A DNA stretch of 10,880 bases from Deltaproteobacteria bacterium (GCA_019309815.1 JAFDFO010000052.1:1-10880), one strand, 5' to 3'; shown: positions 1-7,032, counted from the first letter of the stretch. Notes: a model not told the origin generated them from the sequence alone. Made by a program: numbers and translations.

Positions 1-768
1 GTCAAAGTCGACGTCGCCCACCAGGATAGCCTTACCTTCCTCGGTTTTACCGATACGATTGACACCCACATCAATGACGACGACACCCTCTTTGACCATG
101 TCGGCAGTGATTGTCTTAGGTCGCCCCACGGCCACGATCAGGATGTCTGCCGTTTTGGTATAGCTCGCCAAGTCTTTCGTCCCTGTGTGACAGAGGGTGA
201 CAGTGGCATTCCCTCCCGGGGGTGACTGCAACATGAGATTGGCCACGGGCTTGCCCACGATATTACTTCTTCCCACCACCACTACGTGCTGCCCCTCAGT
301 GGCAATATTGGAACGCCTCAGCAGTTCCATGATTCCGTGGGGGGTGCAGGGGAGAAACACCCCGGTTCCGATCACGAGCTTGCCCACGTTGACCGGATGG
401 AAACAGTCTACGTCCTTGTCAGGATTGATGGCATAGATCACGCGCTCGGCATTGATATGCTTGGGTAAGGGTAGCTGGACCAGAATGCCATGGATCTTAG
501 GATCCTGATTCAGTTTCTGGACGAGATCGAGCAAGTCAGCTTCCGAAATATCATCAGGCAGGTCGGCCCTGTCAGAATAGATGCCGAGATTGTTGCAGGC
601 TTTTTCCTTTTGCCCAACGTAAACCTTGGAACCAGGGTCTTCACCAATCAGAATCGTGGCTAGTCCCGGGGTTAACCCATGCTTTTCTTTGAGTTCCGCG
701 ACTTCTTTTGTGACCTCTTCGCGAATCTGTTTGGAAATCTCACCGCCCTTGATCAGTTTTGCTGCCAT
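1..768 (-). CDS. folD: FolD bifunctional methylene-THF dehydrogenase/cyclohydrolase (3' end beyond window)
   Basis: FolD interconverts 5,10-methylene-, 5,10-methenyl- and 10-formyl-tetrahydrofolate in the cytoplasm. The 256 codons visible run from ATG at 768 to the left edge; families of about 285-295 residues imply that roughly 30-40 C-terminal residues are missing. Visible motifs are YVGQK (residues 50-54, with the catalytic Lys54), LVQLPLPKHI (96-105, Gln98), KDVDCFHPVN (118-127, Asp121), the dinucleotide-binding VVGRSNIVGKP (165-173), ATVTLCHTGTKDL (188-200) and VIDVGVNR (231-238). The usual DGFHP has Cys in place of Gly (residue 122). The start is set by a strong AAAGGGGG Shine-Dalgarno at 775-782, six bases from ATG. 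It lies downstream of hdrA and fhs on the same strand, consistent with a C1-pathway cluster. The identity is very secure; preference for NAD or NADP cannot be read from this. Confidence 0.96.
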   Translation of the reverse strand, partial: MAAKLIKGGEISKQIREEVTKEVAELKEKHGLTPGLATILIGEDPGSKVYVGQKEKACNNLGIYSDRADLPDDISEADLLDLVQKLNQDPKIHGILVQLPLPKHINAERVIYAINPDKDVDCFHPVNVGKLVIGTGVFLPCTPHGIMELLRRSNIATEGQHVVVVGRSNIVGKPVANLMLQSPPGGNATVTLCHTGTKDLASYTKTADILIVAVGRPKTITADMVKEGVVVIDVGVNRIGKTEEGKAILVGDVDFD

Positions 769-775
769 GATGAAC

Positions 776-878
776 CCCCTTTGGATTGGCGATTGATGAT
801 TGTTGATTGATTATTGAAAACTGACGACTGAAATCTTTGACCGACCAACAACTAACTCCCCTTTGGATTGGCGATTGA
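776..878. repeat. 21-bp direct repeat carrying the folD ribosome-binding site
   Basis: Positions 776-796 and 858-878 are identical over 21 bp (starting CCCCTTTGGATTGG on the + strand). In the minus-strand mRNA each copy carries AAAGGGG. The copy at 776-796 is the functional folD Shine-Dalgarno; the other copy lies 82 bases upstream in the leader and has no convincing start codon at the right spacing (an in-range TTG is not followed by a supported gene). The duplication joins the heptamer arrays to the ribosome-binding site. Confidence 0.8.
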
Positions 879-972
879 AAATTGACTGATTGGTATTGAC
901 GATTGAGCAATAACGATAGAAAGAGAAAAAGAAGTTCGTTATAGACAATCTTCAATTTTCAATCGTCAATTC
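784..972. repeat. Heptameric GATTGNN repeat region between hdrA and folD, with opposing arms
   Basis: On the + strand seven consecutive 7-mers occupy 784-832 (GATTGGC, GATTGAT, GATTGTT, GATTGAT, TATTGAA, AACTGAC, GACTGAA). A second run begins at 866 (GATTGGC, GATTGAA, AATTGAC) and slips one base in register near 887 before further GATTG units up to 907. At 944-971 four 7-mers of the same kind occur in the opposite orientation (minus strand AATTGAC, GATTGAA, AATTGAA, GATTGTC), so the ends can pair in RNA. The hdrA stop codon (966-968) lies inside the right arm. Function is unknown; an RNA hairpin between two co-oriented genes is possible. Confidence 0.85.
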
Positions 973-3900
973 AAGAACGCCCTCACTTGTGAGCCTAACT
1001 GTTCATCCGTGAAGGCATTGATGCCTATGGCGTGCACGTAGCAGGTGGCTGCGCACACCCCACACCCCTTGCATGCCACGTCGATTACCTGTGCCTTTCG
1101 GCCGTCTTCCGTATCCACCACCTTGATCGCTCCGTACGGACACAGTTCAACGCACAGACTGCACCCGCGGCAAAGGGCTTCGTCCACCTGGGCAATGACG
1201 CCCGGCGTTACGATAGAATCGCGAGAAAGGATCGCTCCCGCCTTTGCTGCTGCGGCCTGGGCCTGGGCAATGCTTTCCTCAATCGGCTTCGGATAATGGG
1301 CCAGCCCCGCCAAATAGATGCCGTCGGTGGCAAAATCGACCGGTCTGAGCTTTACATGGGCTTCAAGGAAGAAACGTTCCTGATTCATTGCAACCTTGTA
1401 AAGCTTTGCCAGTGCATCATTTCCTTCGGATGGCACGATGGCTGACGCCAGGGTCAAAATGTCTGCCTCGATCTCCACAGGACATTGCAGTACTTTGTCT
1501 TTCACCGTTATTGTCAGTTTGCCGTCTTTCTCTTCAACCGAGGGCTTGTTCTCCAAATCATATCTGATGAAGGCAACCCCCTTTGAGCGCGCCTCTCTGT
1601 ATATGTCTTCCCGTTCCCCATAGGTGCGGATGTCACGATAGAGCACATACACGTCCATGTCAGGATTCAGTTCCTTGAGTTTCAAGGCACTGCGGACTGA
1701 ATGGGTGCAGCACACCCTGCTGCAATACGGCCTGTCGGGTTCCCGTGAACCCACACACTGGATAAAGACAGCGGTTTTTGCCTGCTCAAGCCGCTGGCTG
1801 TTGTTTGCAATCTCCTGGTCGAGCTCCAATGACAGCAACACACGAGGGTCCTGGCCGTAAAGATATTCAGAGGGGGAGTAGGCTTCCGCACCTGTTGCCA
1901 GAATCGTCACGCCGTGAGGAACCCGGACTTCCTTGCCATTTCCGTCAGAGATAGTCGATTCAAAGTTGCCGACAAAGCCCTCCGCTTCCTTGATCCGGCT
2001 CTGGGTATGCACATGAATGCGGGGATTGTCGTGAATCCTCTTGGTCTGATCTTCGAGATATGACTTGATCAGTTCCCCTTTCCAGGTGACATTGAGTTTC
2101 CGGGCCTGTCCGCCCAAAGACTCTTCCCGTTCTACAAGGTGGACCTCATAGCCCTGATCAGCCAGATTCAGGGCACAGGTCATGCCGGCGGCACCACCAC
2201 CCACAACGAGCCCGGCCTTGGTAACCGGCACCGTTGGCTCGACCAAAGGCTGAATCAAGTCCGCTTTGGCTACCGCCATCCGTACCAGGTCTTTGGCCTT
2301 TTCTGTCGCCTTTTCCGGTTCATTCGCATGGACCCATGAGCACTGGTCCCTGATGTTGGCCATCTCAAAAAGATATCGGTTGAGGCCAGCCTCACGGAGG
2401 GTTTCCTGGAAAAGGGGTTCGTGGGTCCTGGGGGAGCAGGAGGCGACCACAAAGCGGTTCAGGTTATGTTCTTTGATCACGCGTTTCATCTCGGTCTGGG
2501 TGTCTTGAGAACAGGAGAAGAGATTTTCATCGACATGCACGACATGGGGGAGGCTTCTCGCGTACTCTTTGACCTCGGGGACATTGACGACACCCCCAAT
2601 GTTGATGCCGCAATGACAAACGAATACGCCTATGCGGGGTTCTTCGCTGCCAACATCCCTTTCGTCAGGAGGGGCGTGTGCCTCAGTCAGGGTGTTCCGG
2701 GCCGTTGCCAGGCCCGCAGACACAGCGCCGGCTGAAGCACTTGCTTCCATGACCGATTCCGGAATATCCTTTGGACCTTGAAAGGCCCCACACACGTAGA
2801 TCCCTGTCCTGGAGGTGCTTACCGGCTCGAAACTGCTCGTATCCACAAAGCCGTAGCGGCCCAAGGTAATGCCTAGTTTCTTTGCGATCTCCTCGGCCTG
2901 TTTCGGTGCGCCAAGCCCGACCGACAACACCACCATGTCAAAGGTTTCTTCAACCTTTGCCGATTTTTCATCTATGTACCGGATGACGAGATCCTTGGTT
3001 GCTTCGTCTTGGGCTACGGTGTCAATCTTGGACTTGACAAAACGTATCCCTGTTTCTTCCTTTGCCCGGTTGTAGAATTTCTCAAAATCCTTGCCGTGAC
3101 ACCTGACATCAATATGGAAAATGGCTGTGTCCAATTCATGCGTGGCATGTTCCTTGGCCAGCATGGCTTCCTTGATGGCGTACATACAACACACCGATGA
3201 GCAATACCCGCGGCCTGCAGCAGGGTCTCTGGAACCCACACACTGTATCCACGCGATCTTTTTCGGTTCCTTGCCGTCAGACGGTCTGCGAACATGGCCC
3301 TCGAATGGGCCGGTAGCAGAAAGGATGCGTTCGAATTCAATGCTGGTCACCACATCAGGGAACTGGCCAAAGCCGAAAGCGGGCTTTGTTTCCGGATCAA
3401 AGGCGTCAAATCCGAGTGCAAGGATCACCGCCCCCACATCAAACTCCAACAATTGTTCTTGCTGGCTGAAATCGATTGCCTTTCTCTGGCATGCTGAGGT
3501 GCAGATGTGGCAGACCCCTTGTGTCATGAACAGGCACGTTGTCGGATCCAGATACGGAACGGCCGGAATCGCCTGAGGGAAATGGATATGGAGGTTTCTG
3601 ACCCCTGACATCCCCTCATTGTAAGAGTCCGGGACGAGCATTGGGCAGTAGAGACTGCACTGCCCGCAGTTGGTGCAAAGGTCTTCATCAACGTAGCGCG
3701 GCTTCTTCAACAAGGTTACCTTGAACTGACCGGCTTCGCCTTCGATCTCTTTGAGCTCTGCCAACGTGATGATTTCGATGTTGGCGTTTCGTTCACATTC
3801 GATCAGCTTGGGTGACAGGATGCACATGGAGCAGTCATTGGTCGGGAAGGTCTTGTCAAGCTGGGCCATCTTCCCCCCAATGGCTGAGGTGCGCTCAACC

Positions 3901-4037
3901 AAATACACCTTGAATCCAAGATCTGCCAAGTCCAGAGACGTCTGGACACCGGCGATTCCAGCCCCCACCACCATCACTGCTCCAACCGGATGTTGGGAGG
4001 GACCCACTGTAGTGTCTCTATTCATATTCTCGTCCAT
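966..4037 (-). CDS. Double-module HdrA-like flavin/iron-sulfur oxidoreductase, 1023 aa
   Basis: This is a heterodisulfide reductase subunit A-type protein, much longer than the roughly 650 residues of methanogen HdrA. Module 1 has a FAD-binding Rossmann fold (VVGAGIAG, 23-30), a CSMCILSPKLIEC cysteine motif (69-81), an inserted ferredoxin-like segment with Cys121/124/127/131 and Cys168/176/179/183, and YCSSVCC (278-284). Module 2 starts with the HdrA-type N-terminal iron-sulfur domain (CHC at 474-476, Cys509, Cys534), then a second FAD fold (VVGGGAAG, 611-618), YCSRVCC (771-777) and a C-terminal two-cluster ferredoxin (Cys956/959/962/966 and Cys989/992/995/999). HdrA-type flavins support electron bifurcation or transfer in the cytoplasm. 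Its place between fhs and folD suggests a link to one-carbon redox steps. The start at 4037 follows AGGAAGG at 4041-4047. No HdrB, HdrC or MvhD partner is visible, so the exact role is open. Confidence 0.92.
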   Translation of the reverse strand: MDENMNRDTTVGPSQHPVGAVMVVGAGIAGVQTSLDLADLGFKVYLVERTSAIGGKMAQLDKTFPTNDCSMCILSPKLIECERNANIEIITLAELKEIEGEAGQFKVTLLKKPRYVDEDLCTNCGQCSLYCPMLVPDSYNEGMSGVRNLHIHFPQAIPAVPYLDPTTCLFMTQGVCHICTSACQRKAIDFSQQEQLLEFDVGAVILALGFDAFDPETKPAFGFGQFPDVVTSIEFERILSATGPFEGHVRRPSDGKEPKKIAWIQCVGSRDPAAGRGYCSSVCCMYAIKEAMLAKEHATHELDTAIFHIDVRCHGKDFEKFYNRAKEETGIRFVKSKIDTVAQDEATKDLVIRYIDEKSAKVEETFDMVVLSVGLGAPKQAEEIAKKLGITLGRYGFVDTSSFEPVSTSRTGIYVCGAFQGPKDIPESVMEASASAGAVSAGLATARNTLTEAHAPPDERDVGSEEPRIGVFVCHCGINIGGVVNVPEVKEYARSLPHVVHVDENLFSCSQDTQTEMKRVIKEHNLNRFVVASCSPRTHEPLFQETLREAGLNRYLFEMANIRDQCSWVHANEPEKATEKAKDLVRMAVAKADLIQPLVEPTVPVTKAGLVVGGGAAGMTCALNLADQGYEVHLVEREESLGGQARKLNVTWKGELIKSYLEDQTKRIHDNPRIHVHTQSRIKEAEGFVGNFESTISDGNGKEVRVPHGVTILATGAEAYSPSEYLYGQDPRVLLSLELDQEIANNSQRLEQAKTAVFIQCVGSREPDRPYCSRVCCTHSVRSALKLKELNPDMDVYVLYRDIRTYGEREDIYREARSKGVAFIRYDLENKPSVEEKDGKLTITVKDKVLQCPVEIEADILTLASAIVPSEGNDALAKLYKVAMNQERFFLEAHVKLRPVDFATDGIYLAGLAHYPKPIEESIAQAQAAAAKAGAILSRDSIVTPGVIAQVDEALCRGCSLCVELCPYGAIKVVDTEDGRKAQVIDVACKGCGVCAATCYVHAIGINAFTDEQLGSQVRAFLN

Positions 4038-4066
4038 AACCCTTCCTAAAATGGTGGAATAACGCC

Positions 4067-4095
4067 TTAATAGCGCCTCAAGAAGAATGCGTCAA
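4067..4095 (-). promoter_or_regulatory. Likely sigma70-type promoter of the hdrA-like gene
   Basis: On the minus strand TTGACG (4090-4095) and TATTAA (4067-4072) are separated by exactly 17 bases. The predicted transcript start near 4060 leaves a leader of about 23 nt with the Shine-Dalgarno before ATG at 4037. The 130-base gap after fhs holds no obvious terminator, so this may be an internal promoter that adds to read-through from fhs. Confidence 0.55.
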
Positions 4096-4106
4096 CAGTA
4101 GGCGCT
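4072..4106. promoter_or_regulatory. Inverted repeat overlapping the hdrA promoter (possible operator)
   Basis: AGCGCCT (4072-4078) and AGGCGCT (4100-4106) form a perfect 7-bp inverted repeat separated by 21 bases. The arms bracket the -35 element and touch the -10. A third half-site-like ACGCCT lies at 4062-4067, 11 bases from the matching part of the first arm. The arrangement resembles an operator, but no cognate regulator can be named. Confidence 0.35.
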
Positions 4107-4167
4107 TTTGCGATGTTGCACTCTTGTGATATTTCCTTCCTCCAAGTTCCTTTTTTGAAGACCTGCC

Positions 4168-5931
4168 TTAGAACAGCCCTTTTACCTTGCCTGTCTCAAC
4201 ATCGACGTCTACGCGGCGAAACGCCGGGTTCGAGCTTGTTCCCGGCATGAGGCTGATAGTGCCGGCGCAGGGGCACAGAAATTTTGCTCCGGAATAGATC
4301 AGCACGTCGCGAATGGGCAAAGTCCAGCCCTTGGGAACGCCCTTCAGGGCCGGATCGTGGGTGAGGCTAAGATGGGTCTTGACCATCATGGTGGCGTACT
4401 CGTCATACTGGGGGTCCCCCTCAAGCATCTTTGCCTTGGCCTCAGCATCGGGTGTCCAGGCAACCCCATCTGCGCCATATACTTCTTTGGCAATGGTTTC
4501 CACTCGTTCGCGAAGTTTCATCTCCAGAGGATACAGATATTCGAACTTGGTCTCTTCTTCACAGGCATCAATGACTGCATCGGCGAATTCCAAGGCGCCT
4601 TCACCGCCATGGGCCCAGTGCGTGGATTTGGCGCAGCGCGCCCCTGCCGCCTCGGCGGCCTTTCTGACCGCTGCAATCTCATCATCCGTATCGGTATGGA
4701 AACAATTAATACAAACCACCGGATTGATTCCTGCCTTGCGCACGGTGTTGATATGATGGACCATGTTCTCACAACCCTTTTCCACCAATTCCAGATTCTC
4801 CTTGGTGTACTCTTCAGGAAGCGCCAGGCCCGCAACAACTTTGGGGCCTCCGCCGTGCATCTTCATAGCCCGAATCGTGGTTGTAAGGACCGACACATGC
4901 GGCTTCAGCCCGCTGTATCGACACTTGACATTCCAGAATTTCTCAAACCCTATGTCCGCTCCGAAACCGCTTTCCGTGACGTGATAATCAAACATCTTCA
5001 GGCCGATCCGGTCTGCAATGATGGAAGACTGCCCCACTGCGATGTTGGCAAAAGGGCCTGCGTGGACCATGCAGGGCTGGTATTCGGCAGTACACATAAG
5101 TGTCGGATTGATCGTATTGCGCATCCATGCGGTCATGGCTCCGCCTACTTCCAAGTCGCCTGTGGTTACAGGCTGGCCGCTTTTGTCAAAGGCCAGGGTA
5201 ATTTCATTAAGCCGTTTTCTCAGATCTGCCAGATCCTTCACAATGGAGAGTATGGCCATACATTCCGAGCCCACAGCAATACCGAACTTGGACTGCATGG
5301 TAAAGCCATCATAGCGGCCACCAATGCCGATGATGATGTTTCTCAGGGCCTGGGCACAAAAGTCGATGATCCAGCCCATTTCTACCTTGGTCGGATCGAT
5401 ATCCAGCCGGCGCATACCGGTTAGTCTTTGCAGTTGCTCATCGTTGTAGTTGCGCTCGTGCTGCATGCGGGCCGTGAGAGCTACCATGGCGAGATTGTGA
5501 GCGTTCATGATGTCGTTGATATCACCTGTAAGCCCAAGGGAGAACTCGGTCATGGGGATAAGGAGGGATATGCCGCCTCCGGCTGCGGTTCCCTTGATGT
5601 TCATGGTAGGTCCACCCGAGGGCTGCCTGAGGGCACCGCCCACGTTCACGCCGCGCTTGCCCAGGCCTTCCATCAGGCCGCATGAGGTCGTGCTCTTTCC
5701 TTCGCCCAGCGGCGTGGGAGTAACGGCCGTGACCTCGATATACTTTCCATCGGGTCTATCTTTCAGCCGATCAATGATTTTAAGGAAGTCAAGCTTTGCC
5801 AGTCTTCCCATGGGAAGGACCTCGTCTTTTTCGAGGCCCAGTTTTTCCCTCCACTCATCGGGCATAGGCATATTCTTTTCAGCTTCTTCGGAAATCTCCC
5901 AATCCTTGTATTTGGTTGGGTCAAGAGCCAT
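4168..5931 (-). CDS. fhs: Formate-tetrahydrofolate ligase (formyl-THF synthetase), 587 aa
   Basis: The enzyme joins formate to tetrahydrofolate using ATP, giving 10-formyl-THF, the entry step of the methyl branch of the Wood-Ljungdahl pathway; it can also run in reverse to make ATP and formate. Visible motifs are the P-loop TPTPLGEGKST (71-81), LRQPSGGP (101-108), KGTAAGGG (113-120), FTGD-like LTGDIND (134-140), the family's GFGADIG and FWNVKCRYSGLKP stretch, AMKMHGG, and a C-terminus ending in GLF as in other members. Length fits the family's roughly 555-590. The start at 5931 is chosen because AAGGAGG (5938-5944) lies six bases before it; an upstream in-frame extension to 5985 would lie entirely within the receiver gene. 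It overlaps that gene by 11 bases. Several otherwise near-invariant positions differ (LRE to LRQ, KGG to KGT, HGGPF to HAGPF). Confidence 0.95.
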   Translation of the reverse strand: MALDPTKYKDWEISEEAEKNMPMPDEWREKLGLEKDEVLPMGRLAKLDFLKIIDRLKDRPDGKYIEVTAVTPTPLGEGKSTTSCGLMEGLGKRGVNVGGALRQPSGGPTMNIKGTAAGGGISLLIPMTEFSLGLTGDINDIMNAHNLAMVALTARMQHERNYNDEQLQRLTGMRRLDIDPTKVEMGWIIDFCAQALRNIIIGIGGRYDGFTMQSKFGIAVGSECMAILSIVKDLADLRKRLNEITLAFDKSGQPVTTGDLEVGGAMTAWMRNTINPTLMCTAEYQPCMVHAGPFANIAVGQSSIIADRIGLKMFDYHVTESGFGADIGFEKFWNVKCRYSGLKPHVSVLTTTIRAMKMHGGGPKVVAGLALPEEYTKENLELVEKGCENMVHHINTVRKAGINPVVCINCFHTDTDDEIAAVRKAAEAAGARCAKSTHWAHGGEGALEFADAVIDACEEETKFEYLYPLEMKLRERVETIAKEVYGADGVAWTPDAEAKAKMLEGDPQYDEYATMMVKTHLSLTHDPALKGVPKGWTLPIRDVLIYSGAKFLCPCAGTISLMPGTSSNPAFRRVDVDVETGKVKGLF

Positions 5932-6340
5932 GGCGTTCCTCCTTCTGTCTTGATGGGTTTCTGCTATTAAGGGCTTCTTGAACAACCAGATTCAGCTGTT
6001 CGGGGGAAAACGGTTTGGTGAGGTAGGTGAGAGCGCGGCGTTTACGGATAACTTCTTTCTCCAGATCAAGGGCGGTGTTTCCTGTTACCACGATCCTGAT
6101 GGTTCTTGGACTGATCTCGTTCAAGCGGTCCATTACCTCCAGACCGGGGGCGCCAGGCATGTCGAGATCGATCAAGGCGATGTCGGGCTTCATTTCTCTC
6201 GCTTTGGCCAGGCCGATTTCTCCGTCGACAGCCGTTTCTACCTGATACCCGGCCTTGGTCAGGACCTGGCAGCAGGAATCTCGAATGCATTCCGCATCGT
6301 CGATAATCAGTATGACTTCGTCCCTGTTTGACAACGGCAT
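5921..6340 (-). CDS. Stand-alone CheY-like response regulator receiver protein, 139 aa
   Basis: This single-domain receiver has the acidic pair Asp14/Asp15 (LIIDD), the phosphoacceptor Asp58 in ALIDLDMPG, the switch residue Thr86 in IVVTG, and Lys109 in LTKPF, so it should be able to accept phosphate from a histidine kinase. There is no DNA-binding or enzymatic output domain; the roughly 20 residues after the receiver are short, charged and largely shared with the fhs ribosome-binding site. The ATG at 6340 is preferred because the receiver fold begins at residue 8. A GTG at 6376 in the same frame would add 12 residues, and neither start has a strong Shine-Dalgarno. Its stop (5921-5923) lies inside fhs, which suggests translational coupling. 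The partner kinase and target are unknown. Confidence 0.85.
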   Translation of the reverse strand: MPLSNRDEVILIIDDAECIRDSCCQVLTKAGYQVETAVDGEIGLAKAREMKPDIALIDLDMPGAPGLEVMDRLNEISPRTIRIVVTGNTALDLEKEVIRKRRALTYLTKPFSPEQLNLVVQEALNSRNPSRQKEERHGS

Positions 6341-6399
6341 AACTCGCTTTTTGGATGGGAATAGGCCTGTATTCACTAGGTGAAAAGGATTACTCTAAT

Positions 6400-6415
6400 A
6401 CGAATTTCGTGCCAA
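6400..6415 (-). promoter_or_regulatory. Weak sigma54-like -24/-12 element upstream of the receiver gene
   Basis: The minus strand reads TTGGCACGAAATTCGT. The -24 half (TTGGCACG) matches the sigma54 consensus well, but the -12 half has GT where GC is expected, at the correct 10-base spacing. A start near 6388 would leave about 48 nt before the ATG at 6340. The window encodes a sigma54 activator, which makes sigma54 control plausible, but the -12 mismatch keeps this tentative. Confidence 0.3.
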
Positions 6416-6613
6416 CTGAACCCGAAAAAATCGTCAGGCGGAAAAAGCTGCTAAATCCTTAATATTACGCAATATTTAGAGATCCAACAATTTGACCTGG
6501 CGCCAGAGGCAAGTTTGTCAGTGGGGAAATAGTCCCCGGAGACGGTTCAAAATGCCCCGGTATGGGGCATTATCTGTTTGAGCGCTGGGTGCATCGTTAA
6601 GTTTGTGTGTGTC

Positions 6614-6643
6614 TTGACAGGGTGTTGGTTCATAGAGTACTGT
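6614..6643 (+). promoter_or_regulatory. Possible promoter of the small basic protein gene
   Basis: A consensus TTGACA (6614-6619) is followed 18 bases later by a poor -10, TACTGT (6638-6643). Transcription would begin near 6650, about 40 bases before ATG at 6689. The strong -35 suggests an activator-assisted or weak promoter. Confidence 0.35.
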
Positions 6644-6688
6644 CACGAATCCACATCAAGTGCGGTAGGACATGGAAAGGGCGGTAAG

Positions 6689-6952
6689 ATGCCTAAATTG
6701 ACGATTCAACTGGCGGAAGATACCCTGCGGGACGAGGTTCACAGACTGGACAAGCGTGTCCAGCTCATCGGCGTCAGCCAGGCCAAGAAGAAAGACGAAT
6801 ACCGTGTGACACTCCTCAAAGACGGCAGGACTGGGAATGCTTCGATTAAGAAAGACCTCATAAAGGAATATCTCGCCGGAGAGGGGAAAGGTAACGCACT
6901 AAGAAAGGCGCTAGGCAGAGCCGTCAGCCACCTGAGCATTCAGTACCGATAG
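6689..6952 (+). CDS. Small basic protein of unknown function, 87 aa
   Basis: I do not recognise this protein. It starts MPKLTIQLAEDTL and ends HLSIQYR, and it is rich in Lys and Arg (for example QAKKKDEYR at 31-39 and IKKDLIKEYLAGEGKGNALRK in the second half). The sequence suggests a short beta strand, a helix, two strands and C-terminal helices. There is no signal peptide, membrane segment or cysteine motif. The ATG at 6689 is chosen over upstream in-frame extensions because purine-rich GGAAAGGGCGG lies just before it and the upstream residues look non-coding. The gene sits alone between a regulatory intergenic region and a heptamer-repeat element. A nucleic-acid- or protein-binding role would fit its charge but is only a guess. 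Confidence 0.65.
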   Translation: MPKLTIQLAEDTLRDEVHRLDKRVQLIGVSQAKKKDEYRVTLLKDGRTGNASIKKDLIKEYLAGEGKGNALRKALGRAVSHLSIQYR

Positions 6953-6956
6953 TAAT

Positions 6957-7032
6957 ATTGAAGCTGAAAACTGAAGGCTCAAAGCAACCCTTTTTCCCCT
7001 ACTTTCAGTTTTCAGCCTTTAGCTTTGAGCTC
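6957..7032. repeat. Heptameric repeat element with two crossing inverted-repeat pairs, leader of the phosphoesterase gene
   Basis: Starting five bases after the stop of the small gene, the + strand has the 7-mers AAGCTGA, AAACTGA and AGGCTCA (6961-6981). The same family occurs inverted at 7001-7032. Two perfect inverted repeats result: GCTGAAAACTGAA (6963-6975) with its complement at 7004-7016, and GCTCAAAGC (6977-6985) with its complement at 7022-7030. The pairs cross, so they are either mutually exclusive or form a pseudoknot. The element ends about 17 bases before the phosphoesterase start at 7049. Confidence 0.8.

Larger units (their letters stand above)
6377..6688. other. Divergent intergenic region with palindrome and stacked hairpins
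   Basis: No gene was found in these 312 bases between the receiver gene (-) and the small protein gene (+). They hold an AT-rich hairpin (AATATT-ACGC-AATATT, 6461-6476), a perfect 10-bp palindrome CTGGCGCCAG (6497-6506), a GGGGA/TCCCC hairpin (6523-6537) and a strong AATGCCCC/GGGGCATT hairpin with a 5-base loop (6551-6571). The last two share CCCCGG and could also pair with each other in part. None is followed by a proper T-run, so they are not clear intrinsic terminators. Operators or a small RNA are possible. Confidence 0.6.

Noticed and set aside
740..955. 71-codon minus-strand frame between hdrA and folD
   Set aside because: It consists mostly of translated GATTG repeat and overlaps the folD start.
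4357..5424. Long 355-codon open frame on the + strand
   Set aside because: It is antisense to fhs, whose protein is clearly conserved; the residues have no recognisable domain.
6497..6517. Sigma54 promoter on the + strand (TGGCGCC...GGCAAG)
   Set aside because: The GG-to-GC spacing is 8 rather than 10 bases.
6551..6571. Intrinsic terminator
   Set aside because: The stem is strong but is followed by ATCTGTTT rather than a T-run, and no gene ends just upstream on either strand.
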